DNA from: CAZLKN01 sp964560135
GTDB lineage: Bacteria; Actinomycetota; JAICYB01
Reading direction: 5' to 3'
Length of the DNA stretch: 22,654 nt
Assembly (NCBI GenBank): GCA_964560135.1
Contig: CAZLKN010000049.1
Span: forward strand, 1 to 22,654
Shown: piece after piece, positions 6,963-13,572 of the stretch
How positions within the stretch are numbered: position 1 is the first letter of the stretch
Layout: every line of letters begins with the position of its first letter
The notes under the pieces: generated by a model
What the model was told of the DNA's origin: nothing
Databases searched by the model: none
The model's input: the letters and a program-made list of their open reading frames with translations, nothing else
Program-made: the position numbers and the translations under genes

Positions 6963-8006
6963 ATGATGCACGTTCGTCCGCCGGCGGAACCGGGGGAGTG
7001 GCCAGTTGAATGCGAGTGTGTGGAGGGGCTTCGGCCGTTCGTGGAGGCGGAGCTCGCGCGCCGCCTGGGCCCGATGGTCGACATAAGCGGATCGGACGAG
7101 ACCGCCGTCCGGTTGATGCTCCGCGGATCCGTCACGATGCTCTTCGGGCTCCGGACGGCCGTGGCTGTGTACCTGTTCGCGTCCGCTCCGGTGCGGCGGC
7201 CGAGCGCCCTGATGGACGCGTCGTGGTTGGTCGACGCCGTGCGTGCGACCATCGCCTTGCATCCCGGGGGAAGCTTCCACGGGTTCAGGCTCAGCGCTCC
7301 GGGACCCCGCTCGCCGGAGATGAGACGACTACGCGAGATGCTCGGTCGATCCACAGGCCTGCGGGACGACCCCGAGCGGGGTGAGCTCTTCGTGCGAGTG
7401 CGGCGCTCCGCGGACGGATGGGAGGCGCTCGTCCGTCTCACCCCGAGACCGCTGACGACGCGACCCTGGCGGGTCCGCGACGTACCCGGTGCGCTCAACG
7501 CCTCCATCGCCGCGGCCATGGTGGAGCTCACGGGACCTCAGGCGGTCGACCGCTTCCTGGACCCGATGTGTGGATCCGGCACGATCCTGGTGGAGCGCGT
7601 CGCGAGGGGGCCGGTGGACAGCGTTGTCGGCGGCGACGTGGACGTGGGCATGCTCGAGGCCGCCCGGGCGAACCTGGAAGCCGGTGGGTGCTCGCGGTAC
7701 GCGAACCTGGTGCGGATGGGGGCCGAGGCAGTGCCGTTCGGAGCGGGCGCCTTCGATGCCGGCGGCGTCAACCTCCCCTACGGGCACCATGTCGGGTCGG
7801 TGACGCGCAACCGCGAGTTGTATCCCGCCGTCCTCGCGGAGGCCGAAAGGGTCTTCCGTCCGGGAGGGCGGCTAGCGGTCGTGACGCACGACTTCGGGCT
7901 TCTCGACCGCGTCCTGGCTGCGAGCCGTCAGTGGCAGACGGTTCGGCGCATCCGTATCGGCCAGCGGACCCTGCGCCCGTACCTCTACCTCCTGCGCCGG
8001 TCGTGA
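6963..8006 (+). CDS. THUMP-domain class I RNA methyltransferase (Trm14/TrmN-like)
   Basis: A 347-residue protein. The N-terminal half (about residues 1-165) looks like a THUMP-type RNA-binding region (VECECVEGLRPFVEAELARRLG at its start). The C-terminal half is a Rossmann methyltransferase with FLDPMCGSGTILVERVARG around residues 198-216 (SAM motif I) and NLPYG starting at residue 270 as the catalytic (N/D)-x-P-Y motif. This domain order is that of the Trm14/TrmN enzymes that make N2-methylguanosine in the tRNA acceptor stem, and of RlmL-like rRNA enzymes. The short NLPYG form is closer to the tRNA group. ATG codons at 6963 and 6966 both follow GGGAGG (6953-6958). The protein pairs with the SpoU enzyme upstream and converges with another methyltransferase 13 bases downstream. 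Confidence 0.85.
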   Translation: MMHVRPPAEPGEWPVECECVEGLRPFVEAELARRLGPMVDISGSDETAVRLMLRGSVTMLFGLRTAVAVYLFASAPVRRPSALMDASWLVDAVRATIALHPGGSFHGFRLSAPGPRSPEMRRLREMLGRSTGLRDDPERGELFVRVRRSADGWEALVRLTPRPLTTRPWRVRDVPGALNASIAAAMVELTGPQAVDRFLDPMCGSGTILVERVARGPVDSVVGGDVDVGMLEAARANLEAGGCSRYANLVRMGAEAVPFGAGAFDAGGVNLPYGHHVGSVTRNRELYPAVLAEAERVFRPGGRLAVVTHDFGLLDRVLAASRQWQTVRRIRIGQRTLRPYLYLLRRS

Positions 8007-8019
8007 TAGGGCCCTTCTC

Positions 8020-8826
8020 TTAGGCGGGCCTTCGAGCTTGGAGAAAGCAGGCGTGTCCGTGGATGACGAGTTCGCCGTCGCGGAGGATCTGCTCGTGGAT
8101 CCGGCGTAGCCGCGCCTCGTATCGTTCGAGACTGAAGTCAGTCACGATCCACGGGATGTGCAGCAGGCAGTAGACGACGGCGCCGATGTCCCGGTATCTC
8201 GTAGCGGGTTCGGCCTCCTGGTAGTCGATGATGTCGAAACCGGCTTGGCGTGCCGGCCCGAGGAAGCCCCAGGTCCCCCAGTCGGGCCCCGGCCCCCCGA
8301 GGTGGTCGCTCAGTTCCTTGCGGCCGGGCCGCAGCGGCAGACCGTTCTGGCTGACGAGCCATCCTCCCGGACGCAGCAGCCGGAAGGCTTCGGCGGGAGC
8401 GTAGGCGGTGTTCCTGGCCAAGACGAGGTCGAAGACGCCGTCGCGGAACGGGAGTCTTCGGCGGTGGTTGTCACGGTCGGTCTCGGGGGCGAGGGTGCTC
8501 TGGGTGCTGTCGTCGGCGTGAACGACACGCACACCGCACGGCCGCAATGTAGCCGCCGCCAGTTTCACGTTCGGAGGATAACTCTCCGTTGCCACTGCCA
8601 TCCTCGGGAACGGACGGAGTTCACACAGGACTTCCCCGCCGCCGGTGCCCAGGTCGAGGACGGCTGTCGATGCGGCGACACGACGACCGGCGACCTGCTC
8701 GTAGTCCCAGGGGGCGTCCTCTAGGATCCGGCGACCGCGCAGGAAGGAGAAATCCCAACCCGCGAAGGGGGCGGCGAGCGCTTCCTCCAGGAGCTTCTCG
8801 AATGTCTGACCGGCTGCGTTTCCCAT
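8020..8826 (-). CDS. Class I SAM-dependent methyltransferase, substrate unknown
   Basis: A 268-residue cytoplasmic methyltransferase of the Methyltransf_11-like type. SAM-binding motif I is STAVLDLGTGGGEVLCEL (about residues 53-70), motif II is an acidic strand ending MAVATESYPPN, and the motif IV/V area reads FRDGVFDLVLARNTAYAPAEAFRLLRPGGWLV. The C-terminal part (WIVTDFSLERYEARLRRIHEQI) is typical of small-molecule or unassigned methyltransferases. Nothing points to a specific substrate. The ATG at 8826 has no Shine-Dalgarno but is preceded by TACCCT with a 6-base gap, which fits a leaderless transcript. It converges with the THUMP methyltransferase and diverges from the vapB operon. Confidence 0.8.
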   Translation of the reverse strand: MGNAAGQTFEKLLEEALAAPFAGWDFSFLRGRRILEDAPWDYEQVAGRRVAASTAVLDLGTGGGEVLCELRPFPRMAVATESYPPNVKLAAATLRPCGVRVVHADDSTQSTLAPETDRDNHRRRLPFRDGVFDLVLARNTAYAPAEAFRLLRPGGWLVSQNGLPLRPGRKELSDHLGGPGPDWGTWGFLGPARQAGFDIIDYQEAEPATRYRDIGAVVYCLLHIPWIVTDFSLERYEARLRRIHEQILRDGELVIHGHACFLQARRPA

Positions 8827-8832
8827 GCCATG

Positions 8833-8838
8833 AGGGTA
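8833..8838 (-). promoter_or_regulatory. -10-like TACCCT, leaderless promoter candidate for the 8826 gene
   Basis: On the minus strand TACCCT (8838 to 8833) is followed by 6 bases and then the ATG at 8826. The expected transcription start coincides with the A of ATG. There is no ribosome site. Confidence 0.4.
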
Positions 8839-8889
8839 CGCGTGTGTTCACTCGACCATCGGCCGTGACGAGGGCATGCGAAATGCTGC

Positions 8890-8914
8890 TAATAGCGGTA
8901 TTATGCATGCATGC
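8890..8914 (+). promoter_or_regulatory. AT-rich palindromic operator/promoter of the vapB operon
   Basis: TAATAGCGGTATTA (8890-8903) is a near-perfect palindrome (12 of 14 positions). It overlaps a -10-like TATTAT (8899-8904) whose predicted start is the vapB ATG at 8911. A second, perfect 10-bp palindrome GCATGCATGC (8905-8914) covers the start codon. RHH antitoxins usually bind such inverted repeats to repress their own operon. The patch stands out as AT-rich in a GC-rich window. Confidence 0.55.
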
Positions 8915-9147
8915 CGACCTCGATCACGATCCGGGACGTGCCCGACGAGACGCGCGACGAGCTCGCTGCGCGCGCTGCCCTCACGGGCCGGTCGCTCCAG
9001 GAGTACCTGCGCTCACAGCTCGTCGAACTCGCGCGCCGGCCAGACGCCGAGGCGCTGATCGCGCGGGTCCGCGAGCGGAAGCGGCGGACCGGGAGCCGAC
9101 TCGCCGCCGGCGAGATCCTCGCCCACCGCGACGCGGCCCGCCGTTGA
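8911..9147 (+). CDS. vapB: VapB/FitA-like ribbon-helix-helix antitoxin
   Basis: A 78-residue protein. The first 45 residues fit the ribbon-helix-helix (FitA/VapB) fold: a beta strand SITIRDVPDE, then helix DELAARAALTG, then helix SLQEYLRSQLVELA. The remainder (ERKRRTGSRLAAGEILAHRDAARR) is the toxin-wrapping tail typical of these antitoxins. It would bind DNA as a dimer through the N-terminal ribbon and neutralise the PIN toxin with the C-terminal tail. The ATG at 8911 has no ribosome site and appears leaderless. The stop codon overlaps the TTG start of the toxin, so translation is coupled. Autorepression through the palindromes at 8890-8914 is inferred from the family. Confidence 0.88.
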   Translation: MPTSITIRDVPDETRDELAARAALTGRSLQEYLRSQLVELARRPDAEALIARVRERKRRTGSRLAAGEILAHRDAARR

Positions 9148-9548
9148 CCCTCGTGGTCGATGCGGCCCTCGTGGTCGCCGCGCTCGTCGACCATGGACCC
9201 GACGGCACGTGGGCGGAGGAGCTCCTGGCCACCGAGCAGCTCGCGGCCCCGCACCTGATGCCGGTGGAGACCGCGAACATCCTGCGTCGCGCTTCCCTTC
9301 ACGGACAGATCTCCGCGGACTCGGCCTCAATGGCTCACTCCGACATGCTCGAGCTACGTGTCGAGCTCTTCTCCTATGAGCCCTTCGCCGCACGGATATG
9401 GGAGTTGCGCGAAACGGTCACCGCCTACGACGCCTGGTACGTCGCCCTCGCCGAATCCCTCGACGCGACGCTCGGCACCCTGGACGTAGGCCTCAGCCGG
9501 GCACCGAGCCCACGCTGCGAGTTCGCCGTCCCGGGGAGGACGAAATGA
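9144..9548 (+). CDS. vapC: VapC-type PIN-domain ribonuclease toxin
   Basis: A 134-residue PIN-domain protein starting at a TTG that overlaps the antitoxin stop (MTLVVDAALVVAALVD). The acidic residues expected of a PIN metal site are Asp6, Glu42 (PVETANILRR), Asp96 (TAYDAWYVALAE) and Asp114 (GTLDVGL). All four are present, so the Mg2+-dependent RNase site looks intact. VapC toxins typically cut tRNA or rRNA and stop translation. A GTG at 9153 is an alternative start but would remove the first strand residues. The 3' end overlaps the next gene's ATG by 4 bases (ATGA), so toxin and kinase are translationally coupled. The C-terminal tail after Asp114 is about 20 residues. Confidence 0.9.
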   Translation: MTLVVDAALVVAALVDHGPDGTWAEELLATEQLAAPHLMPVETANILRRASLHGQISADSASMAHSDMLELRVELFSYEPFAARIWELRETVTAYDAWYVALAESLDATLGTLDVGLSRAPSPRCEFAVPGRTK

Positions 9549-10090
9549 AGCGGGTGGTCGTCCTCGGCACGAGCTGTTCGGGGAAGACCACCTTCGCCCG
9601 GAGCATGGCCCATGCCCTGGATGTGCGGCATGTCGAGCTCGACGAGCTCCACTGGCTGCCGAACTGGCAGCCGCGGCCCGTGGAGGAGTTCCACGCGCTC
9701 GTCGGGGAGGCCGTCGCCGGCGACCGATGGGTCATGGACGGCAACTACGGCAGCGTCCGGCACCTCGTCTGGCCGCGGGCCACCACCGCCATCTGGCTCG
9801 ACTATCCGTTCCCGCTCGTGATGCGGCGAGCCCTGTGGCGGACGACCAGGCGGGCGCTCACGCGCGAGGAGCTCTTCTCCGGGAACCGGGAGTCGCTGCG
9901 CCTGTCGTTCTTGAGCAAGGACTCGATCCTCGTCTGGGTGCTCCGCACCTACCACCGGCGCAGGCGGGCCTATCGCGAGATCTTCGACGGCCCCGACTGG
10001 CCGCACCTGGAACGCATCGAGTTCCGGCGACCCGCGGAGGCCGAAGCGTTCCTGCGGAAACTCGGCCGCGGGAACGCACCCGCGATCTGA
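9545..10090 (+). CDS. P-loop nucleotide kinase (FlaR/adenylate kinase-like), third gene of the vapBC operon
   Basis: A 181-residue P-loop protein. Walker A is GTSCSGKTT (residues 8-16), followed by a helix FARSMAHAL, then VELDELHWLPNWQPR and a WVMDGNYGSV motif. The later part holds IWLDYPFPLVMRRALWRTTRRAL and NRESLR, a lid-like basic region. This pattern belongs to the small adenylate-kinase-like group often named topology modulation protein FlaR, whose substrate is not established. The ATG overlaps the vapC stop and is preceded by GGGAGG (9534-9539). A kinase locked into a toxin-antitoxin transcript could be coincidental or a third component; the sequence alone does not decide. The reading frame is intact to 10090. 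Confidence 0.82.
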   Translation: MKRVVVLGTSCSGKTTFARSMAHALDVRHVELDELHWLPNWQPRPVEEFHALVGEAVAGDRWVMDGNYGSVRHLVWPRATTAIWLDYPFPLVMRRALWRTTRRALTREELFSGNRESLRLSFLSKDSILVWVLRTYHRRRRAYREIFDGPDWPHLERIEFRRPAEAEAFLRKLGRGNAPAI

Positions 10091-10122
10091 CGGCCCGCGC
10101 TCACCGTGTCGTCGGCCCCCGC

Positions 10123-10128
10123 TAGGCT
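10123..10128 (+). promoter_or_regulatory. -10-like TAGGCT upstream of comM
   Basis: TAGGCT lies 46 bases before the ATG at 10175 and just after the kinase stop. It suggests that comM-dprA has its own promoter and does not depend on the vapBC-kinase transcript. No clear -35 is visible. Confidence 0.4.
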
Positions 10129-10174
10129 CGGGGTCCTTCCCGAGTCGGTCTTCCCCCTGAGCCGGAGGATGCGC

Positions 10175-11704
10175 ATGTTGGCGTCCGTGACGACGGCTGT
10201 GCTGGCGGGGGTCGAGGCGGTGCCCGTGTGCGTGGAGGTGGACATCGCCAACGGGCTCCCGGCGCTCACGGTGGTGGGGCTGCCGGATACGAGTGTGCAG
10301 GAGGCCCGGGACCGGGTGCGGGCGGCGATGGTCAACTCCGAGCTGCCGTTCCCGCGGACGCGGGTGACCGTGAGCCTGGCCCCCTCGGATCTGCGCAAGG
10401 AGGGGCCCGCGCTGGATCTGGCGATCGCGTTGGGGCTGGTGGTGGCGCAGGACGCGGCCCCCTCCACGGGGGTCGAGGCGCGGTTGTTCTTGGGGGAGTT
10501 GGGATTGGGCGGTGAGGTGCGCCCCGTGCGGGGAGCGTTGGCGGCGGCCGAGGCGGCCCGGGCTGCGGGGCGTCGGGAGGTGGTGTGTCCGGCGGCGAAC
10601 GCGGGCGAGGCGGGGTTGGCGGGACTGCCGGTGATCGGCGTGTCGAATCTGCGTGAGGCGGTGGCCGTGGTGCAGGGGAAGATGTCCGCCGGGCCCCCGG
10701 CCGATGGGGAGTCGCTGCTGTCGGAGCCGCCGTCGGCGGCCTTCGATCTGGGGCAGATCCGGGATCAGGACGGGGCGAAGCGGGCGCTGGAGGTCGCGGC
10801 GGCGGGGGGCCACAACCTGCTGCTGTCGGGACCGCCGGGGTCGGGGAAGACGCTGCTGGCGCGGGCCTTGCCGGGGATCCTGCCGCGGTTGACGTTGGAC
10901 GAGGCGTTGGAGGTGACGCGGATCCATTCGGCGGCGGGCCTGCTGCCGCCGGGAGAGGCGTTGGCGCGGGCCCGTCCGTTCCGGAGCCCGCACCACGGGG
11001 TCTCGGTGGCGGGCATGGTGGGGGGTGGTTCGTCGTGGATCCGTCCGGGTGAGATCACCCTCGCCCACCGCGGCGTTCTGTTCATGGACGAGTTCCCGGA
11101 GTTCCCGCGCTCCGTTCTCGAGGCACTGCGGCAGCCGCTGGAGGACGGCGTGGTCACCGTCACCCGCTCGAAGCACACCGTGACCTATCCGGCCCGGTTC
11201 CTGCTCGCGGCGGCGATGAACCCGTGCGCCTGCGGCCACAAGGGCACCGAGAAGCCGTGCCGGTGTACGCCGCGGCAGTTCGAGATCTACCGGCAGCGCC
11301 TGTCCGGCCCCCTGCTTGACCGGATCGATCTGCACGTCGGGGTGTCGCGGGTGGAGGCCTCCGAACTGCTCGTCCACGCCGACGGCGAGACCTCCTCGGA
11401 GGTACGCGCCCGCGTGGAGGCGGCGCGGGCCGTGGGGGCCGAGCGCGGGCGGCGGTACGGTGCCAGGTGCAACGCCGAGATCGGACCGGGGACGGTGCTC
11501 GGCGCCTGCCTCCTCGACGAGGGCGCGGGCGTGATCCTCACCAAGTCCGCCGACAAGCACAAACTCTCCGCGCGCTCGGTGCACCGGCTCCTGCGGGTGG
11601 CGCGGACGATCGCCGATCTCGACGGCGCCGAGCGGGTACACGCCGAACACGTCCTCGAAGCGGTCACCTACCGGGTGAGCGACGTCCGGAGGGAGTCGTC
11701 ATGA
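10175..11704 (+). CDS. comM: YifB/ComM family Mg-chelatase-like AAA+ ATPase
   Basis: A 509-residue AAA+ ATPase of the YifB/ComM family. In naturally competent bacteria ComM is a hexameric helicase that promotes branch migration during integration of incoming DNA. The N-terminal domain (LASVTTAVLAGVEAVPVCVEVDI, about residues 1-165) is the conserved ChlI-like part. Then come Walker A GPPGSGKT, FRSPHH, Walker B VLFMDEFPEF, a Cys-rich NPCACGHKG...CRCTP segment and RIDLHVGVSRV. The length is standard for the family. The ATG at 10175 is chosen because GGAGG ends 6 bases upstream; the ATG at 10169 would abut it. The gene overlaps dprA by 4 bases. Codon usage changes sharply within it: 13 TTG and only 2 CTC leucine codons before about 11040, and no TTG with many CTC after. 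Confidence 0.93.
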   Translation: MLASVTTAVLAGVEAVPVCVEVDIANGLPALTVVGLPDTSVQEARDRVRAAMVNSELPFPRTRVTVSLAPSDLRKEGPALDLAIALGLVVAQDAAPSTGVEARLFLGELGLGGEVRPVRGALAAAEAARAAGRREVVCPAANAGEAGLAGLPVIGVSNLREAVAVVQGKMSAGPPADGESLLSEPPSAAFDLGQIRDQDGAKRALEVAAAGGHNLLLSGPPGSGKTLLARALPGILPRLTLDEALEVTRIHSAAGLLPPGEALARARPFRSPHHGVSVAGMVGGGSSWIRPGEITLAHRGVLFMDEFPEFPRSVLEALRQPLEDGVVTVTRSKHTVTYPARFLLAAAMNPCACGHKGTEKPCRCTPRQFEIYRQRLSGPLLDRIDLHVGVSRVEASELLVHADGETSSEVRARVEAARAVGAERGRRYGARCNAEIGPGTVLGACLLDEGAGVILTKSADKHKLSARSVHRLLRVARTIADLDGAERVHAEHVLEAVTYRVSDVRRESS

Positions 11705-12840
11705 GCACCGGGACGCGTCGACGCACCTGGGTCCCCGACCGAACCTGGACCGGCGACTGGACGCTGCCCGCCGTCCTGCGGCGCCCGGTCTCCGCCCACG
11801 AGCGGCGGGCGCTCGTCGGGCTCGCTCTCACCGGGCTCGGCCCGGCGGGGATCGTGCGCGAACTGGCCGAGGCCGAGCGCATCACCGACGTCACCGTGGC
11901 CCGGGGACGCATCCCGGATCCGGCGGCGGCCGAACGGCGACTCGCGGCCGTCGAAGCACGGACGGTGCTTCCGGCCGAGGACGGCTATCCGGCGGTGCTC
12001 CTGCAGATCCCGGCGCCCCCACCGCTGCTGTTCGTGCGCGGACGCGACCTGAGCGCGCTCGAGCCGATGGTGGCGATCGTGGGGGCCCGGGCCTGCAGCC
12101 GGGGTGCCGCCCGGTTCGCGCGCCGGCTCGGCGAGACCCTCGCCGCGTCCGGGTTCACGGTCGTCAGCGGGCTCGCCCGCGGCATCGACCGGGCGGCGCA
12201 CGAGGGTGCGCTCGGCGCCGGACGCACCATCTCCGTCCTCGGCACGGGCATCGACGTCGTGTACCCCGCCGAGCACCGGGAGCTCGCGGGCCGGATCGTC
12301 GAGCGCGGCGCGCTCGTCACCGAGTTCCCTCCCGGGACCACGCCGCGGGCGTGGCACTTCCCGGCCCGCAACCGGATCGTCTCGGGACTCGCGCTCGCCA
12401 CGGTGGTGGTGGAGGCGGGGATCGGTTCCGGGGCGCTCATCACCGCCGAGTTCGCGCTCACCCAGGGCCGCGACGTCCATGTGTGCCTCACCGGACCGGA
12501 GAACCCCGCGGGGGCCGGCAACCGTGCCATGCTGCGCGAGGGAGCCTCCCTCGTGGTCGAGCCCGAGGACCTCGCCGCCGAGTTGATCATGCTCGCCACC
12601 CACCACGGCTACGACCTCGCCGGATCGTCGGCGGTGGGGGGCGACGGCGTCCCGGCCCATCTCGACGGGCATCTGCGGGTGGTCTACGAGGCGATCGGCG
12701 AGGACACCACCGCGGACGAGATCAGGGCCCGAACGGGTCTGGGGGCCGCCGCCGTGGCGGGGGCCCTGGCCGCCCTCGAGCTCGAGGACCTCGCGTCCGA
12801 CGACGGCACCGGCAGGTGGTCGCGGGATCGGCTGGATTGA
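11701..12840 (+). CDS. dprA: DNA-processing protein DprA
   Basis: A 379-residue DprA/Smf protein. It binds single-stranded DNA entering the cell and loads RecA. An N-terminal helical region (about residues 30-80) is followed by the Rossmann-like core. Core motifs include VAIVGARACSRGAARFARRL, SGLARGIDRAAHEGAL, VLGTGIDVVYPAEHR, FPARNRIVSGLA and GSGALITAEFALTQGRDV, then GAGNRAMLREGA. A C-terminal winged-helix-like segment (EDTTADEIRARTGLGAAAVAGALAALELEDL) matches the DprA tail. The ATG start lies inside the comM stop (ATGA), which indicates translational coupling. In most actinobacteria the pair is preceded by yraN; here the upstream gene is the vapBC-kinase unit. Confidence 0.94.
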   Translation: MSTGTRRRTWVPDRTWTGDWTLPAVLRRPVSAHERRALVGLALTGLGPAGIVRELAEAERITDVTVARGRIPDPAAAERRLAAVEARTVLPAEDGYPAVLLQIPAPPPLLFVRGRDLSALEPMVAIVGARACSRGAARFARRLGETLAASGFTVVSGLARGIDRAAHEGALGAGRTISVLGTGIDVVYPAEHRELAGRIVERGALVTEFPPGTTPRAWHFPARNRIVSGLALATVVVEAGIGSGALITAEFALTQGRDVHVCLTGPENPAGAGNRAMLREGASLVVEPEDLAAELIMLATHHGYDLAGSSAVGGDGVPAHLDGHLRVVYEAIGEDTTADEIRARTGLGAAAVAGALAALELEDLASDDGTGRWSRDRLD

Positions 12841-12865
12841 CTTAGCCGTAGACTTAGTCCATTCT
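12837..12865 (+). promoter_or_regulatory. Promoter/operator candidate of the phd-vapC module
   Basis: GACTTAG occurs twice, at 12839-12845 and 12851-12857, with a 12-base period, close to one helical turn. TTGACT (12837-12842) overlaps the dprA stop and could serve as a -35 with a weak -10 around 12860-12865. Phd-family antitoxins bind short repeated sites in front of their own genes, so this is a reasonable operator. Confidence 0.4.
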
Positions 12866-12871
12866 TGAGAG

Positions 12872-13099
12872 GTGACCACGGTGGGAGTCCACGAAGCGAA
12901 GACCAATCTGTCGCGGTTGCTCCGCCGCGTCATGAGCGGTGAGGAGATCACCATCCTGCGGGGCGGTCGGGCGGTGGCGAAGCTTGTACCCGTGGAGCCG
13001 CAAGGTCGACGGCAGTTCGGCCGTGACGAGGGCCTGTTCGTGGTGCCCGACGACTTCAACGAGCTGCCCGACGACGTGCAACGCGACTTCGAGTCGTGA
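12872..13099 (+). CDS. Phd/YefM-family antitoxin
   Basis: A 75-residue protein of the Phd/YefM type. The N-terminal half is the classic dimerisation and DNA-binding fold (TTVGVHEAKTNLSRLLRRVMSGEEITILRGGRAVAKLVPV). The C-terminal half (QFGRDEGLFVVPDDFNELPDDVQRDFES) is the acidic region that would cover the PIN toxin. The start is either GTG 12872, directly after a GAGAGG run, or GTG 12881, which has better spacing from it; I keep the first because TTVGVHEAK matches the family start. The stop overlaps the GTG of the toxin by 4 bases. The cognate toxin is a PIN protein rather than Doc or YoeB, a common pairing in actinobacteria. Confidence 0.88.
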   Translation: MTTVGVHEAKTNLSRLLRRVMSGEEITILRGGRAVAKLVPVEPQGRRQFGRDEGLFVVPDDFNELPDDVQRDFES

Positions 13100-13488
13100 G
13101 GATCCTGCTCGACACCCAGATCTGGTTGTGGATGCAGGCATCCCCCGACCGCCTGAGCGAGCGGTGCCTGGCGCTGGTTTCGGACGAGGCGAATGAGATC
13201 CTGCTTTCAGCGGCGAGCGCGTGGGAGATCGCCATCAAGTACGCGCTCGGGAAGCTGCCGCTTCCCGAGCCCCCCAAGGACTACGTCCCCGACCGGATGG
13301 TGTCCGGTGGGGTGTCGGGGCTCCCCGTCGAGGTGAGCCATGCGATCGAGGTGGCGCAGCTGCCTCCGCACCACCGGGACCCCTTCGACAGGCTGCTCGT
13401 CGCCCAGGCGCGGGCCGAGGGGATCTCGCTGATGACCGCGGATCCCCGACTCGAGCCCTACGACGTGGATCTCCTGCGGGCTACCTGA
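13096..13488 (+). CDS. vapC: PIN-domain toxin paired with a Phd-family antitoxin
   Basis: A 130-residue PIN-domain protein. It shows the RILLDTQIWLWM start typical of the Phd-linked VapC group, AASAWEIAIKYALGKL in the middle, then HHRDPFDRLLVAQA and LMTADPRL. The expected metal-binding acids are Asp6, Glu44, Asp95 (or Asp98) and Asp116, all present. It is likely a Mg2+-dependent RNase that blocks translation when unopposed. The GTG start overlaps the antitoxin stop (GTGA), giving translational coupling. This is the second PIN toxin in 4.4 kb; it belongs to a different PIN subgroup from the one at 9144, so the two are not a tandem duplication. Confidence 0.9.
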   Translation: MRILLDTQIWLWMQASPDRLSERCLALVSDEANEILLSAASAWEIAIKYALGKLPLPEPPKDYVPDRMVSGGVSGLPVEVSHAIEVAQLPPHHRDPFDRLLVAQARAEGISLMTADPRLEPYDVDLLRAT

Positions 13489-13508
13489 CTTCGACCGGAC
13501 ACCCCGGC

Positions 13509-13540
13509 CACGTTACGTGTTCGCCGTCACCGGGTAGGGT
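13509..13540 (+). promoter_or_regulatory. Lipoprotein promoter with palindromic CACGTTACGTG over the -35 region
   Basis: TAGGGT at 13535-13540 is the -10 candidate. An 11-bp palindrome CACGT-T-ACGTG at 13509-13519 covers where a -35 would lie. Such placement suits a repressor or activator site. The lipoprotein ATG (13573) follows 32 bases downstream of the hexamer, with GGAAGGAG at 13559-13565. Confidence 0.45.
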
Positions 13541-13572
13541 GGTCGACAGTGCCGCGACGGAAGGAGTGCATC

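Noticed and set aside
9425..11650. A 741-residue minus-strand open frame across the kinase and comM
   Set aside because: It is a shadow of the GC-rich plus-strand genes, with Arg/His/Pro-rich low-complexity sequence.
9144..13488. The two PIN toxins as a recent tandem duplication
   Set aside because: Their sequences, antitoxin families and surrounding motifs differ throughout (VVDAALVV...TAYDAWYVALAE versus LLDTQIWLW...HHRDPFDRLL).
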